From Zonotrichia leucophrys gambelii (taxonomy: Eukaryota > Chordata > Aves > Passeriformes > Passerellidae), in assembly GCF_028769735.1 (NCBI RefSeq), contig NC_088171.1:74665216-74729215 (forward strand): 64,000 nucleotides of DNA, given 5' to 3'. Both the position numbers and the translations under genes were made by a program. Positions within the stretch are counted from its first letter, which is position 1. Each line of letters opens with the position of its first letter. Below the pieces are notes generated by a model, which ran no database searches, was not told the origin of the DNA, and saw only the letters and a list, made by a program, of their open reading frames with translations. This document shows, one piece after another, positions 38,500-51,039 of the stretch.

Positions 38500-39240
38500 C
38501 TTGTAAGGCCAGCTGTAGGACTCTTCTAAAGGCAGTTCCTCTAAAGGAGACAGTAACATATACTATCAGAAAAACCAAAAGTTGGTACAGCAGCTGAGAA
38601 AGAGGTGTGAGGGGATAAAGGGGGTTGAAAAACATCTCTACAACAGCAGTCAGTAAAGAAAGAGGGGCAGGAGGTACTCCAGGAGCAGAGATTTCTCTGC
38701 AGTCTATGAAGATCACAGTGAAACAGGTTGTCCCACTGCAACTCATGCAAAGAACCAGAGGGAAAAAAATAGTTCCTGCAGCCCACAGAAAGGACCTGTG
38801 CCAGAGCAGGTATGGCAGGACTGCAACCCGTGCAGGGGATGTTGGAGCAAGAGACAGGTGTGAGGAGGAGGAAGAGGCAGAAAGGAGCTGTTGTGGACTA
38901 ATCACTACCCCATGTTCCACTTACCCTGTACCACCTGGAGGGTAGAAGACAGCAGACTCGGGAACAATGGAGTGAAGCTGAACCTGGGAAAAAGAATTAT
39001 GTGTGTGTGTGTGTGAAAGTGTTTTAGTTGTCTTTGGTTCTCACCTTCCAACTCTATTTTTAATCAACAATAAATTAATCTACCCCTACTTGAGTCTGTT
39101 TCACCTTTGATGGTAAGTGATCCCCAAACTCTTCCATCCTATTTTGTCCCTCTGTGGTATAAGGGTCAGAGAGGAGCAAGGGAATGACTGGATAAGAGGT
39201 CTGACAGCTGGTTAAGGTCAGCCCAGCAAAGTACCAGAAA
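38500..39240 (+). mobile_element. Endogenous retrovirus LTR-type repeat (avian, probably ERVL-like)
   Basis: The block contains ordered landmarks of an abundant avian ERV repeat: 'cagcagctgagaaagagg' (38588), 'aggaggtactccaggagcag' (38669), 'ggacctgtgccagagcagg' (38791), 'gtgaagctgaacctggg' (38973), 'caacaataaattaatctacc' (39065) and 'gagtctgtttcacctttgat' (39091). It ends 'cagctggttaaggtcagccc' (39206). An aataaa lies at 39069-39074, supporting plus orientation. Its end is related to the LTR end at 17844, which lies in the opposite orientation. A (GT)n run at 39001-39015 lies inside it. Open frames on both strands here (up to 160 codons, 38438-38920 minus) have no viral domain and are not genes. 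Confidence 0.65.
39001..39015. repeat. (GT)n microsatellite
   Basis: About 7.5 gt units inside the ERV-type repeat. Confidence 0.85.
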
Positions 39241-41139
39241 TCATTGCCTATTGGTACAAAGCTTACATTCAGCTTTGAGTCTGAGTAGTGAATATTTCTG
39301 GAGAAGCTATGTACTATGTATGTTTACATATGTTCTGTATGACATTTGGTACATCAGCAATAATGTATATCAATTGCCATTCTAGCTCCCTTCTATTCCA
39401 CATTCCTGCCCTTCTGGATCCACACCATATTTCTGTCTACTTCTGTTAAAACAACAGAAAATGAAATTATATCACCAACTTCCTAAAAGAATAAAAACAG
39501 CCTCCATAAATACTGTATTGTATCACTGAACAGCTTTTAAACACATTTTCCTGGCTAATTTTAATTTTAAGAATTTTAAATGCTTTTTGTAAATGTATTT
39601 ATAAAGTAGTTGAATAATTTGAGATTGCTTATTATCAGTCATGAAAGTTTGCATTTGATATGAAAATGTTATGAGATACAGCATAATCTGAGGTAATTTA
39701 AATACTAAAGGCATATCAGTCACGCTCACAAGCAGCCTGTGTCATTGTGAAACAATCACTGTCAGAATGTTCTTTTATTTTCTTCTGAAGAAACAAGGCC
39801 TTTGAAAATGCCTAGTTACAATCACTCGTTCCAGTTATTCTGAAATAATTAACACTTTTTATTTCATATTTGTGGCACTTTCTCAAGAGGAAGACACACA
39901 TCTAGAATTTTGAGAAGAAAACTCAGATGTTATTCTCCAGATAGGCAATCTATCTAAATATGTTATTGAATAAATGTATGCCTTGAATAAATTTCCATGT
40001 TGAATAAATATATATCAAAACAAAGAAAATAAACTTATTGACTGCAGACAAATAAACATAGAAAGAAATAATTTAAATTTAGTAAAAACCATATACATGA
40101 GGTTGTTTTTGATTTTTTTTTCTTTCCTGTTGCCTGAAAACAGGCTCTGACCATTTCTGAATCAGTACCATTAATGTGGTTGTCAATAGTTCTGAAGATG
40201 CTAGTCAGACAGCTGGGGACATAAAGAGGTTAAAAAAACCCATTTCAGAAATTAGACAGAGACAGAAAAGAAGGTAAAAGTAGAAAGAAAACAGAAGCAA
40301 ACAGAAACAACTTGAAACTAGAAATGCAGGAAAAGAAGACAGATGAGAAAAAAAGAAAAGGTTGAAAAACACAAGGAAAATAAAATACTCATGATTTGAA
40401 GTATAATGTATAATATTCAGCCCATTCCTGGATATTCATGAAGATATCAGTAATTTCCTTTAATTTTAACTTCCCATAGCAAATTTCTAGTATCTAGAAA
40501 CTAGAAACACAAAGAAAAGGTGTAGATACAAATGGAAACAAAGATTGTTCTGGGAGATGTGTATTGTCTTATACTAATGGTTTTAACTTCTTATAATTCA
40601 ACTTTTTATATTCTAAGATCCTAATTTCTTTTCCTTTCAAAGCATTAGCACAACAGCTTCATGCAGAAGTGTATTTTGTCAAAGAAAATCACTTTCTTGT
40701 GCATTTTTGGTGTTTAGATACAATTCTCTAAAACATATATTATTGCCTTTGTCAAGCATCAAAGACAGATTAACATAAACTATGAGTAGAACATGACTCA
40801 AGGATACTAAAATGTGACAATATGTGAACATGGGTAGGCAAAATAAACCAAAATAAAAGCATGAGGGAGCATAAAGAAATTGAGATAAACTCCATAATAG
40901 TCCAAATAAAGGAAAAGTGGTAGAGTTTAAAATGTGGAGATACAAATATTGTAGTATCAAAGGGATCGGTAAATCATTCAGAATTGCTAAAATTCTACAT
41001 GACCTTAAATTCTAGGACAAATAGGCACAGTGTTAGAATAATGTTTAGAAAACATGAATTCAAAATTCAGTCTCACAGCTGAATTCCCACAAGATAAATG
41101 AATGACTGGTGTTAGAACATGATTCATTTAATTTATGTG
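39241..41139. other. AT-rich unassigned non-coding sequence
   Basis: No gene or transposon recognised. 40220-40385 is purine-rich (acagaaa and gaaag units). Confidence 0.6.
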
Positions 41140-41300
41140 GAAAAAGGGAAGAAAAACCTACATTTTTAAGAAAGGATATAAGGAAGATTTGGAAATTACA
41201 GACAAGTCAGTCTCATCTGTCTGTCTGCAAACATCATGGAGCAGGCTTTTCCTACATAAACTTTTCAGTAGAAATTTGTTCTTCACAGAAATCTGATTAT
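41140..41300 (+). mobile_element. CR1 LINE reverse-transcriptase fragment
   Basis: In the frame starting at 41191 the sequence reads GNYRQVSL, then six unrelated residues (ICLSAN), then IMEQ (41233-41244). This corresponds to the CR1 palm-domain entry motif, usually GNYRPVSLTS...KIMEQ. The fragment covers only this small part of ORF2, and its ends are not defined. The 80-codon open frame at 41109-41351 uses a different frame and is not a gene. Confidence 0.65.
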
Positions 41301-42510
41301 CAGTCAACAGTCGTTTTTCAGGATTATACTGGATATTTACCAAGTATTTAAAGATACCTTCATTGGTCAAAAATTCAGCATAGTTCTTCTCTTATTCACA
41401 GACTCATTGATTTAACATTGAATAATTAGGAACATGCATTTTTAGAAAAAAATACAAGGGAATTCCCTACAAACACTTGAAATACACAATGAACAGAGGG
41501 GGCGAAAAAATAAAAGGAGGCATTTTATGCAGGGGTTTTTTTTGTGAATTTTTTTAAAGGCAATATATGGCTACTACAAATATGTGAATGATTTGCTTCA
41601 TACCACAATTTAAGCAAACAAAAAGGTAGAACTTCCCAACAACAGATTTTCGTTGAAAGCATTGAAGTAATTAAAGCTCATTCTTGCAAAATATTATGCT
41701 GGTGAATTAATCTTCTTTATTAATGGGAAAAAAAAGAGGTCGTTTGCCAAAATCTGTTGGCCATGGTCACTATTTGTTCCTGTAGTATCAGTAAATACTA
41801 ATTTGTTCTGGAAATCTCAGGGCAAAATACTAGTCCAAATACCCTTAAAAACCTTTGAATAGCTTAGAGTACTTAAATGTAAAGGTTCTTCACAAAACTT
41901 TTAATAATAAAAGAATAAACTGAAGAGTATAATAATAGAATACCTGACTTTAACATGCATAATCCTTGTCTGGTGCCTGTTATAGATGAATTATATAAGT
42001 TTCTTCATTCATTTGCCTGGTACCTGTTATAGATGAATTATAGAAGTTTCTTCATTCCTTTTATTTTTACAATAGATAATTTACTATGTTTTTGCAAAAA
42101 ATGGGCTTCCAAATAAACTTCAGAAAATCATTCAAATTGTATTGGTAAGTATGAATCCAATTAATTTCTCATAAGTAATTTTTTAATTTCAGAAAAGAAT
42201 TTTTTTTATAAACTGCCTTTTATGTTCTCTATATTTAAAACTATAACTAAATTAATATCAGAAATCATATGTTAAACATGTTTAGCACATTCACAGAAAA
42301 GTCCAGGACAGGAAATTGCACAAAAATTCTTTGGAAATTAATCAGTTCTCTTATACTCCACACACAGCCATCACTTGCAAACATAGCCGAACCAAAACTT
42401 ATTCAATATTTTGATCAGACACATAAAAATGGCATCTGTAGAAGTCACACAACTACTGTCCCAGTGCTACTTCAGCTTAAGCTAAACAATTTTCTATGAT
42501 TTATATAGAA

Positions 42511-42511
<1 letters not shown>
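41301..42511. other. AT-rich unassigned sequence with a tandem duplication
   Basis: No gene seen. The only clear structure is the duplication at 41971-42057. The 76-codon open frame at 42269-42499 has no known domain. Confidence 0.55.
41971..42057. repeat. Two-copy tandem duplication, 47-base period
   Basis: A 40-base block starting tggtgcctgttatagatgaa at 41971 recurs at 42018 with two differences. Confidence 0.9.

Positions 42512-42545
<34 letters not shown>
42512..42545. repeat. (TA)17 microsatellite
   Basis: Thirty-four bases of uninterrupted TA, likely length-polymorphic. Confidence 0.95.
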
Positions 42546-42549
<4 letters not shown>

Positions 42550-45384
42550 TGTATCACTATCTTCCATAATAATTTACCTCTATTATTTTATCCTACTTTT
42601 GGTGATGTCTTAATGGTAGTCATATCCACATATTGATAAGTTTGGAGAGAACTTTAAGAAAAAAACCTAACCATACCAACATGATTTTTTTGTTGTTTTC
42701 TCGAGGAAGCATGCAACTCTGGGTATCAATAAAAATGTAGTGCCATTTTCTTCATAGAAGAGATTTACCCACTGTAATACATGTTTATTATAGTTAACAG
42801 AAAATGGAGGTACAAAAAATTGAGGGTTCAAAATAGAAGAGGAAGAAAAAAAGATTCAATGAGTTTTAAAGCAAACCAAAAACCTCCCAAGAACCGAAAA
42901 ATAATAACCTGCATGGGGCATGAGAATCAAAAGTACCTATCAAAAAATAACTAGTTACAAGTACATATTTGATTAAAATATTTCTTAAAATATAAAATTT
43001 CTTATTTTCAATCCATTTCTGCTCCATGCATTTTTTACATACCTGTGAGGATGTATTTTGCCCCCTGTTTAGTCCATAACCACCAGTGGGGATGTGATAG
43101 CTGCATCCATCTGACTGTGGACCTTGGGGAACAATGAGCAACAGGGCAGTAAAGACCTGTCTGTGACAGTGATATAGACATACTATTGATATACAAATAT
43201 GACTATCTCTGTTTATTTCATAAGTAGTAGGCAGCCAAGGGCCCATTGAGCTCTTCAATATGGCAGCTCTCTGCATGGCAGGATCTCCCTCTGAATAAGG
43301 ATGCCTCTCACGGGTACTCCTTGAAGCTGAGAAGTTCGTTGCCACAACAGGTTCTCAGTAAATAAAAGTGTGATAAACTTTGAAATTTTGTCTAAGTGAT
43401 AGAAAAATATTGATTGTGCATAAAAAATCCTTAAGACATAAACCATTCACCAAATCTGGGACTAGGAATGGATCCTGCAGCATACAGATTCCTCTCTAAG
43501 AAGGAGCTTAGAACATCACAGGTTCCTTTTGAACCTCATGACTCAACGACGGGGTCTCCTGAGAGCTTCATCTGACCTTGTCTTCTGTGTGGTACCCAAT
43601 CATGTGTGCCACATGATCATCAAATCCAGTTAAACCACTGATGTATTTACCATTAAACTTTGCCAACTCTCTGGTTTATATCAATGAAGGATACCTTTCC
43701 TTCTCTCTTGCAAGTGATATGTATGCAAAGTACAACCCTCCATCCATGACAATTGTAAAACAAGCATAGAGATACTTAAATTAATGTTCAGGACTTAATC
43801 TGACAAGAGGCTGAAAGAGTACCTTCATGTCTGTCAGTCTTTCTCAGAAAAGCACAGCTCAGTATTTTTGATACTTGGGCTGAGCTCAGGCCCATCCTTG
43901 ACATTCTTCACTATGTCAAGCAAAAAGTCACCTCCTGTTGTGGGGTAGTAGGAAGGAAAATCTTGACACTTGTCAGTGTGCATTCAATTCCTAATCATCT
44001 ATTCATTTCCATGTCATTTCTATGAAATTCAGGGCTAGTCACATAAACCAAACTTTATATAGGGACTTTTTTCACTGTGTATTTTAAAGGAAGAAATTGT
44101 AGATTCATTCAGATGCAATTGAAGAGGCAAGATGCAAAGAGGCAAGTTAGGTTCTTTGAGGTGGAAGACAGAATGCTTCAAAGGCTAAAAGTGGAAGGAT
44201 GAGAGTATTTGGCGGATGTTCTCAGACAAAAAATTTCAGTACAGAACACAGTCTTGATCAAAACAACCCAAAATTATTGACAAGTCTCCTTCAGAAAGTT
44301 TAAACATCCATGGGACAGTTCTCTTTTTAACCTCAAGATGTAAAATGCAAAGCTAGTTTTCTCTGTAATGAAGACCGGAGCTGTTGGATTAAGCAATTAA
44401 TTTATTGCTTAAACTTCCCTGACAATTCTTCACTGTGCATCTTGACAACACTCTCTGTGAACTTAGCATCAACCTCACAAGTTTCCCTGGGAGACCACCA
44501 TTTTCTGGATGGGAAGCAAGAACTGAATATCAACAACACATGAATTAAAACGAAAATTTCCACTTGATCCAGCAACTCTTATCTATGACTCATCTAGAAG
44601 CCAATCTGATCAGCAATGCCTCAGCATTTCAGATCAGAGCAGTCAAACATTATGTTGCTGAGTCTTTGCTTTTTAATTTTGGGGTTTAGCATTTTTTTCA
44701 TTAATTCACAAAACAAACTTGTAATTTGTACATTTAAAAAAAATTGTAATGCAAAATGTTTTCTTAGCCCTTTTTCTTTGGCCTTGCGTATATGTTAGAA
44801 ACAAAGATATGGTAAAAATTATGAAAGACTGGTTGGAAAAGAATATTGTTAAAGATACTCCAAGACTTTTTTTTCTGTGAGTACTCCCTTCTCTTCCAAC
44901 TGGTGTCCAAAATTCAAATTGTCATTAAATAATGTCTTTTATAACTTTTTTTACATATTCTGTAAAAATGAAGGAAAAAAAAACAAAACTAAAACCTCGT
45001 AATTTTACTTAACAAATTACAAGCAACATAATACCTGGTTCAATTCCTAATAGAAAAATTATAAAGGTAAAAATTTGAAATTATATTTTCAACCTAGCCC
45101 ATCCTTTTGACAAAGAAATAAATGGCAATTATTAAGACTGAGTAAGACAACTAACTTGGTCTTTTTTCATCAGTGTTCAGCAATGGAACTTTTATTCCAA
45201 TTATTTATCAAAATCAAGGCTTATCAAACAGACATGAAGATCTAAGATCTAAATTTAAAAGCAAATGTATTATAGTTTATTCTCTTTTAAAAAAATAAAA
45301 CATGTTCATGAATGAAATCAACTGTACAGTTTACCTGACCTGAAAAAACAAAGCAAATATAGAGCTTTCATCAATGGAAAATCA

Positions 45385-45450
45385 AGAAACAACAAAAAAT
45401 AAAAAAAGGAAAAAAACAGAAAAAAATAGAAAAAGAAAAAATAAAATTAA
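45385..45450. repeat. A-rich low-complexity tract
   Basis: Long A runs broken by single G, C or T bases. Confidence 0.75.
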
Positions 45451-46578
45451 AATCCCTATGTTTAAAAGAAATTTCAATATAGGAGAGAAAAAAGTGGGGA
45501 AAAAAGTGGAAGGTAGAAAAGAAAATTAACCAGCAATTAGAAGGGTAGTAGATGGTATGTAGTAAAAATGAAATGAAGAAATCAACTTGAGAAGATTGTG
45601 GAAAATAGCATCACTGCAATGAAAGAAAAAAAAAAAAAAGAGAAAGTAAGTGTAAAATATTCATTAAAGCAATTTGCATACTGACTACTGAGTTATTTAT
45701 ATCCACATGCCTCAATCTTTGTATTTTTCTTCACCAAGACCTGGAAGCATGTAGAAGAATAAACATTTTTAATCCAATGATCTAGGGGAAGAGGGAGAAG
45801 TATCTCCTTAAACATTTTTAAATCCAAGGAATCCAAGAATCTTTCTTAGTTGAATTGGTTTTCTAATGAGAATGAGTGTTTTTTTGAATTAATGGCTTAA
45901 TTTTTTTCTGGCATTACACTGATGAGCATGGTATTCTGTATGGCTACTCAGCTAAGCACTGAATGTTCATTTTTTGACTTTCATAAATCTCAAAAATATT
46001 CTTTGATTCTAATTTACCTTGTTTGATTTCCTATTTACCTTTCTTTATCACTTTGCAAATTATTTTGCAAAAACTTACTTTGATCTTCGAAGTTTTATTT
46101 TTCTCTCTGACATATATGAAATTATTCTGAAAGCCTACATACCATCTCAACAAAAACAACAGGAAAAAAAATTGAGTATTTTCCATTTTACCTTGAGTTT
46201 TTGATATTTGATCCTTCTTAATGAGATTTTTTTAGCCATTTTAAAATGTGCAACATCTATGGTATTATATCCAATGACATAAAAAATATTGCTAAGATTT
46301 TTGTCTGTTATATTTTTTCCGAGCATGCATAGGTGTAAAGAAAATGTACACAGAAGAAAAAGTTTCTCACCAGAAAGCTGAGAAAAGACTATTCCCATTA
46401 AAATAACAAGTTCCTGAAAAATGAAAAGAATAATTACATTTTAAAATTTTTTTAAATATTGTTAAAACTTCACCAATCAGAACTCAGTGGCAAAACTCCT
46501 GAAGTCACTATGAACATGAATTAACCTCAGACAACTAAAACTTAATTATTTTCAAACAGAAAACTGTAAATTTTTAGT

Positions 46579-46624
46579 TTTATAGTATTAAAGCAACTGT
46601 GAAATGTTGCTTTAATACTATAAA
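46579..46624. repeat. 19-bp perfect inverted repeat with 8-base loop
   Basis: The left arm 46579-46597 (tttatagtattaaagcaac) is exactly complementary to the right arm 46606-46624 (gttgctttaatactataaa). The loop is tgtgaaat. The stem is too short and too AT-rich to call a microRNA precursor from sequence alone. Confidence 0.95.
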
Positions 46625-49600
46625 TGACAGAACACTTTTCAATAAGGTCTCCTTTTCATAATTTTATTACCTAAATAAAATTTAAATTCCTTAAACTTAG
46701 CTGTACTAGCTGTAAGTCATCCTTCTTAAAAAATGTAACACTGTCAGTTGACTAAAAGGATTAAATAGTATGTTAATTTGAAACATATTTTAAAGAATAG
46801 TTTGCCTTAGATACGTAGTGTGAATCTTTTACTTTACTATAATGGGGAAGTAAAATGATTTTCAGCACCAGGAGAAAAGTAGTTTATAAAGATAGGAGGA
46901 CTGGAAAGTATGGGGTTAGAATTTGAAAAAAACTGAAGAAATGCAGATGAATTTTAAGACACCACATTATTTGTTCCTATAGTGTTTCTGCAGCTGTGTC
47001 TGACCAAGAAATTTTTCCCCATGCTTGTTATAGATAGAGATAAAACCATTCAGACAATGGCAGTTCACAACAGACTTTTATACACCTACTACATGAGCTA
47101 ACAGGGATAGCATGGATGGTCTCTGAAACCAGTCTCAGATCCTCAGGCAACTTGCCAGGACTCTTATCTGGTTCCCTGTATTTGTCTAGGGACAGTTCTA
47201 TTACTAAAAGAAAACAATTCTGTAATAAGGAGTAGTTAGAATTTTCTTTAGTTTTCTTTAGTAACAGAAGAGTGACATCTGGCAATGCTTAACATAATTA
47301 ACACAATGCCATGCAATTTAATACCTCTCTCTATCATATGGTCTTCATACCTGTTTTTTTTTTAGAAGGGGATTGTTTTTTTTTTTCCGTTCAGTATCTT
47401 CTGAATACAGGTCAGGTAATTCAGAAGTTGCTTGTGTACCACTGCTATTAATCTTCCTTCATAGCAGACACATACATCAGTCTCCTTCAATTATCAAATG
47501 GCAGAGACTGTTTTATGATTTTTCTAGCTGTATGATTAAGCATAAACTGATGTGTTTCATTAATAAAATCATACAACACCAAAGGCAAAAGCTTGCTCTT
47601 TCAGTTCTTATTTCACGTCCTAATAAACAAAAACAACATGTATATTGCTTTTATGCTTTACTCAGGTGTAGTTTAACTGGAAAAAGAATGGGTTTGCACT
47701 TCGGTGTCTTAAAGCATAAATATTTTTTCTTTAAATCAAAGGTTTTAAAGTCTAATATTCCTGAGAAAATGATAGTTAACATTTGATACATTGCATTTTA
47801 CATTATACAATATTACATTAATTATAATAGTACAATAAGAGTGCCCATTCCTCAGAGTATGAAATTATGTATTACTAGACAGTTTTAGAATATCTTATCA
47901 ATACTATTAAAAACAATTTTGGATGTATGATGAAATCCTCAAAAAAGAATGAATGACAAAGCAATGGCTGATAAAAAACTCAAAATGTATAGGTCAGCTA
48001 CACTGACATGGACAATATTCAATAGTCAACTGTCACCTTTGTCTCTAGGCAATCCCTTGAAAAAAATCTGATAAAACAGTTTCCTAAAACATACCATTTC
48101 TTTTAAATGAGTAGTGAAAGTCCATATTTGGAAATAATTTCAAAATCCACCCTTGATGATTTATTACATTGAGATACTTCACTCCCCAATTGTACTTAAT
48201 ACAAACAATCATCCTTTATTCCACACAAACAGGGAAATAAATTTACCTTCTTCCAATGATTTTCACCTGATTTTAGTGGAATTACTAGTTTAACATGAAA
48301 AGTTTAAAGTCCTTCAAAGAAGAAAACACACCACTTATTCAGTTGAATATTTCTTGTTATTAAAATATAATCTTGTGATTTTTCATAATGTTCTTTGCAA
48401 ATGAATGTGGTGTGAACCTCTTAGTCCATAAGCTAGGATGAGGTTGATGCTCACTAAAGCATAGATATATAGTTAAAGTCAGAGATGCATTAAAACGCAT
48501 TAAAGATCTAGGGTGTTTTGTTTTGACTCAATGAGCATCCAATTCCTATTTTGTGCTAAAATTGATCATGGGAAGTGAAAAGGAGAAAAAAAACCCATCA
48601 TCGGCTCAAAATTAAGGCAAAAGCCTGAAGTTTGTGACCAAATGTACAGAGCATATCATTAGTTCTGTCTGCCCATTTTCCTAAGAACATTTAATGACAG
48701 GTAAATTTGATGACACGTAAGTAGGCAACAGGACATCACTTGTGCTACCCTAACCATTGGAGATGGGAAGATCAAAGACGGATCATTGATGAATTTCACA
48801 AAATTTTCTGATGACAGCTTTTTTATGGAAAAAAATATGATGGTACAAGCACTGATTTTCAGATAGTCTAAAAAGTTTGAAAAGTGCGGTGATCTGTTTA
48901 GAAGCATTTGTGCTTTCATCTTGCAAATGTCTGAGAAAACCCACCTTATCTGGTAACAGTTTTTATTGGCAAGGAGTTTTAATCAGCAAATAGGATGGTG
49001 TGTGGTACTTAGAACAAGAAATTTGACTAATGAAGAAAGGTAAACACATAATGAAAATAATGGACAGGCAGATTCAGATATGGATACACTGGTTATTTCG
49101 ATATCAGTGCAATTGATTTAAAAAACCCCAAATATAGACAAAATCCAGAAAGACTAAAAAAGAGCAATGGAATTGATGAAAAGTAAATGAATGGATCAGG
49201 AATTAGGCCATAAAATACTTTCTTGGTTTAGATCTTAGAAAAAAGCGTTGGTAAAAATGTATGTACGAATAACGGATTTCAAACAAGGCATTGTATAGAG
49301 ACACATTTTACATATAATAGACATTACATATTTCAAACTAAGTATTTTTAAATTATTAACCAAATAATTCTCTGAATCTTCATGAGACTTTGATATCTCA
49401 GGGATTCAATGTAGGCAGTTTACATCCATCAAGAATAAATATGTTGGCAAAATTTGTGAAAAGAATGACAGAAGAACAAATTGCTATGGGGGAGAAATCT
49501 CAGGGAGAGATCTTCTTGTCTGTTGAGTAAAGTGAGATGTTTTGAATGAATATCTTAATACAGCCAAATGCCACATTATAAGCATTGGTATAGCTTGTGT

Positions 49601-51039
49601 ACACAATGTAACTTTGCAGACTAAGGGTTAAATTTTGCAATGCTGCAACAAAGCCATAAAGACCTGTTTTACAGTAGATTTCAAAATAATTCTCTAACTA
49701 AAGATGACCAAGAGAATAGAGTTCAAAAATAATGAAGAAAAAATAATCTTTCAGAAATATCAATACTAGACAAGCAAACAACATTCTGCCTCTGTGATTT
49801 CAAAAACTGATGTTGAAAAATTTGTAAGATTTCAGAAATGTTCAAAATGCTGTTCCATTACCCAGAAGCGTGGCATAAAAAGACAATATATAAAATTCAG
49901 TGGTTATTCACTGACAGTTTATAAACATACACATTACAGGCATGAACATGCTTTTCATGATAATAATTTAAAATGAAATGCATTGATGAAAAATAAGTAG
50001 GCTCAACAGAGGTACATCCAGATTATTCTACTCATCCAGATTTATAATAATTTAAAATATTCTAATCTTTTTCTATTCTACTCTGAACTTTGTTTCTTTT
50101 TTCATGGGAAGAATCACTGTTTGACTTCCTAAAACTTTTGTTAATAATTCCCTATTTATTCAGGGAAGAGAAATTTTTAAATTCTTTAAATGATTTGCAT
50201 TCAAGTGGAACTTTGATTATGGAAACACCTTAGTGTTGCAACTAAAAATAACTTCCAAATCTCAAAGAAGAGCTAGAATATAAATGGAAAAGAAAAAAAA
50301 GCCAATATCCAAACTAAAGATGAATAAAAATTCAGTGAAACTACAGAGCATCAGAATTAATTCAACCAAGTATTCGGATTTCCACTGGAATTAAAAAAAA
50401 AAAAATTAGACAAAGAAGTAACATCTGTGTAGACAGGAATTCAATAGCGTAATTACTCCAACCTAGGAAAGGAAAGAATAAATAGAAAAAGAACAGAAGA
50501 AACCAATACAAAAGAGAGGGAAAGAGAAAGTAGAATTATAGAGTTGCTGAAGACGATTTAAATGGTAATAAGAAGTAATTTGGCCTTTAATATGAATATA
50601 TATATACGTACTGCAGTTATCTTTCTGGTCCATTAAGTTGATGATACCACTCCCTTGATGCTTCCTTTTAGATTTGCGATTTGTCCTTTTAGTCTGATTC
50701 TGATTTCCCTCCACTAGTCCTTTTCTTGTGGAACATTTCATTGATAGCAATCTTTTATCTTCCCCTAATGAGGACTGATAGTTCCCCACTGAAAAATTTG
50801 CCAGATGGTCACAATCTGTAAATTCCATCTGAAGTTTTTGTTCATGGTTCAGACATACTAATCTCACAAGGCCCCATCCACATTGATGCTTGCCTGTTTC
50901 TTTCTGGTTGCAAGAGGAATGTTCAGAGCTGAACTACAGCAATGTGCTTCTGGGGTTGCAGTTTACCTCTCATATATTCTCTCCTCAGAACAAAAGTACA
51001 CTGCTAAAAGTAGAGCTCCTTTTGACATAACTCAATTGC

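Larger units (their letters stand above)
42546..51039. other. AT-rich unassigned non-coding sequence
   Basis: About 8.5 kb without a recognised gene or repeat family. Less AT-rich stretches at 43020-43350 and 43440-44000 are unidentified. The longest open frames (159 codons at 42866-43345 minus, 137 at 47373-47786 plus, 134 at 50463-50867 minus) have no recognisable domain. It contains A-rich low complexity (45385-45450), a 19-bp hairpin (46579-46624) and poly-A runs. Confidence 0.55.

Noticed and set aside
38438..38920. 160-codon minus-strand open frame as a protein
   Set aside because: It lies antisense in an ERV-type repeat block with overlapping frames on both strands, and no viral or host domain is readable.
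42866..43345. 159-codon minus-strand open frame as a gene
   Set aside because: No domain or homology recognised; kept only as a finding to test, not called as coding.
46579..46624. Hairpin as a microRNA gene
   Set aside because: The perfect stem is only 19 bp with no supporting flanking pairing seen; the mature sequence is not one I recognise.
47373..47786. 137-codon plus-strand open frame as a gene
   Set aside because: Composition follows the AT-rich background, starts in a poly-T run and shows no domain.
50463..50867. 134-codon minus-strand open frame as a gene
   Set aside because: No recognisable domain; ends in low-complexity sequence.
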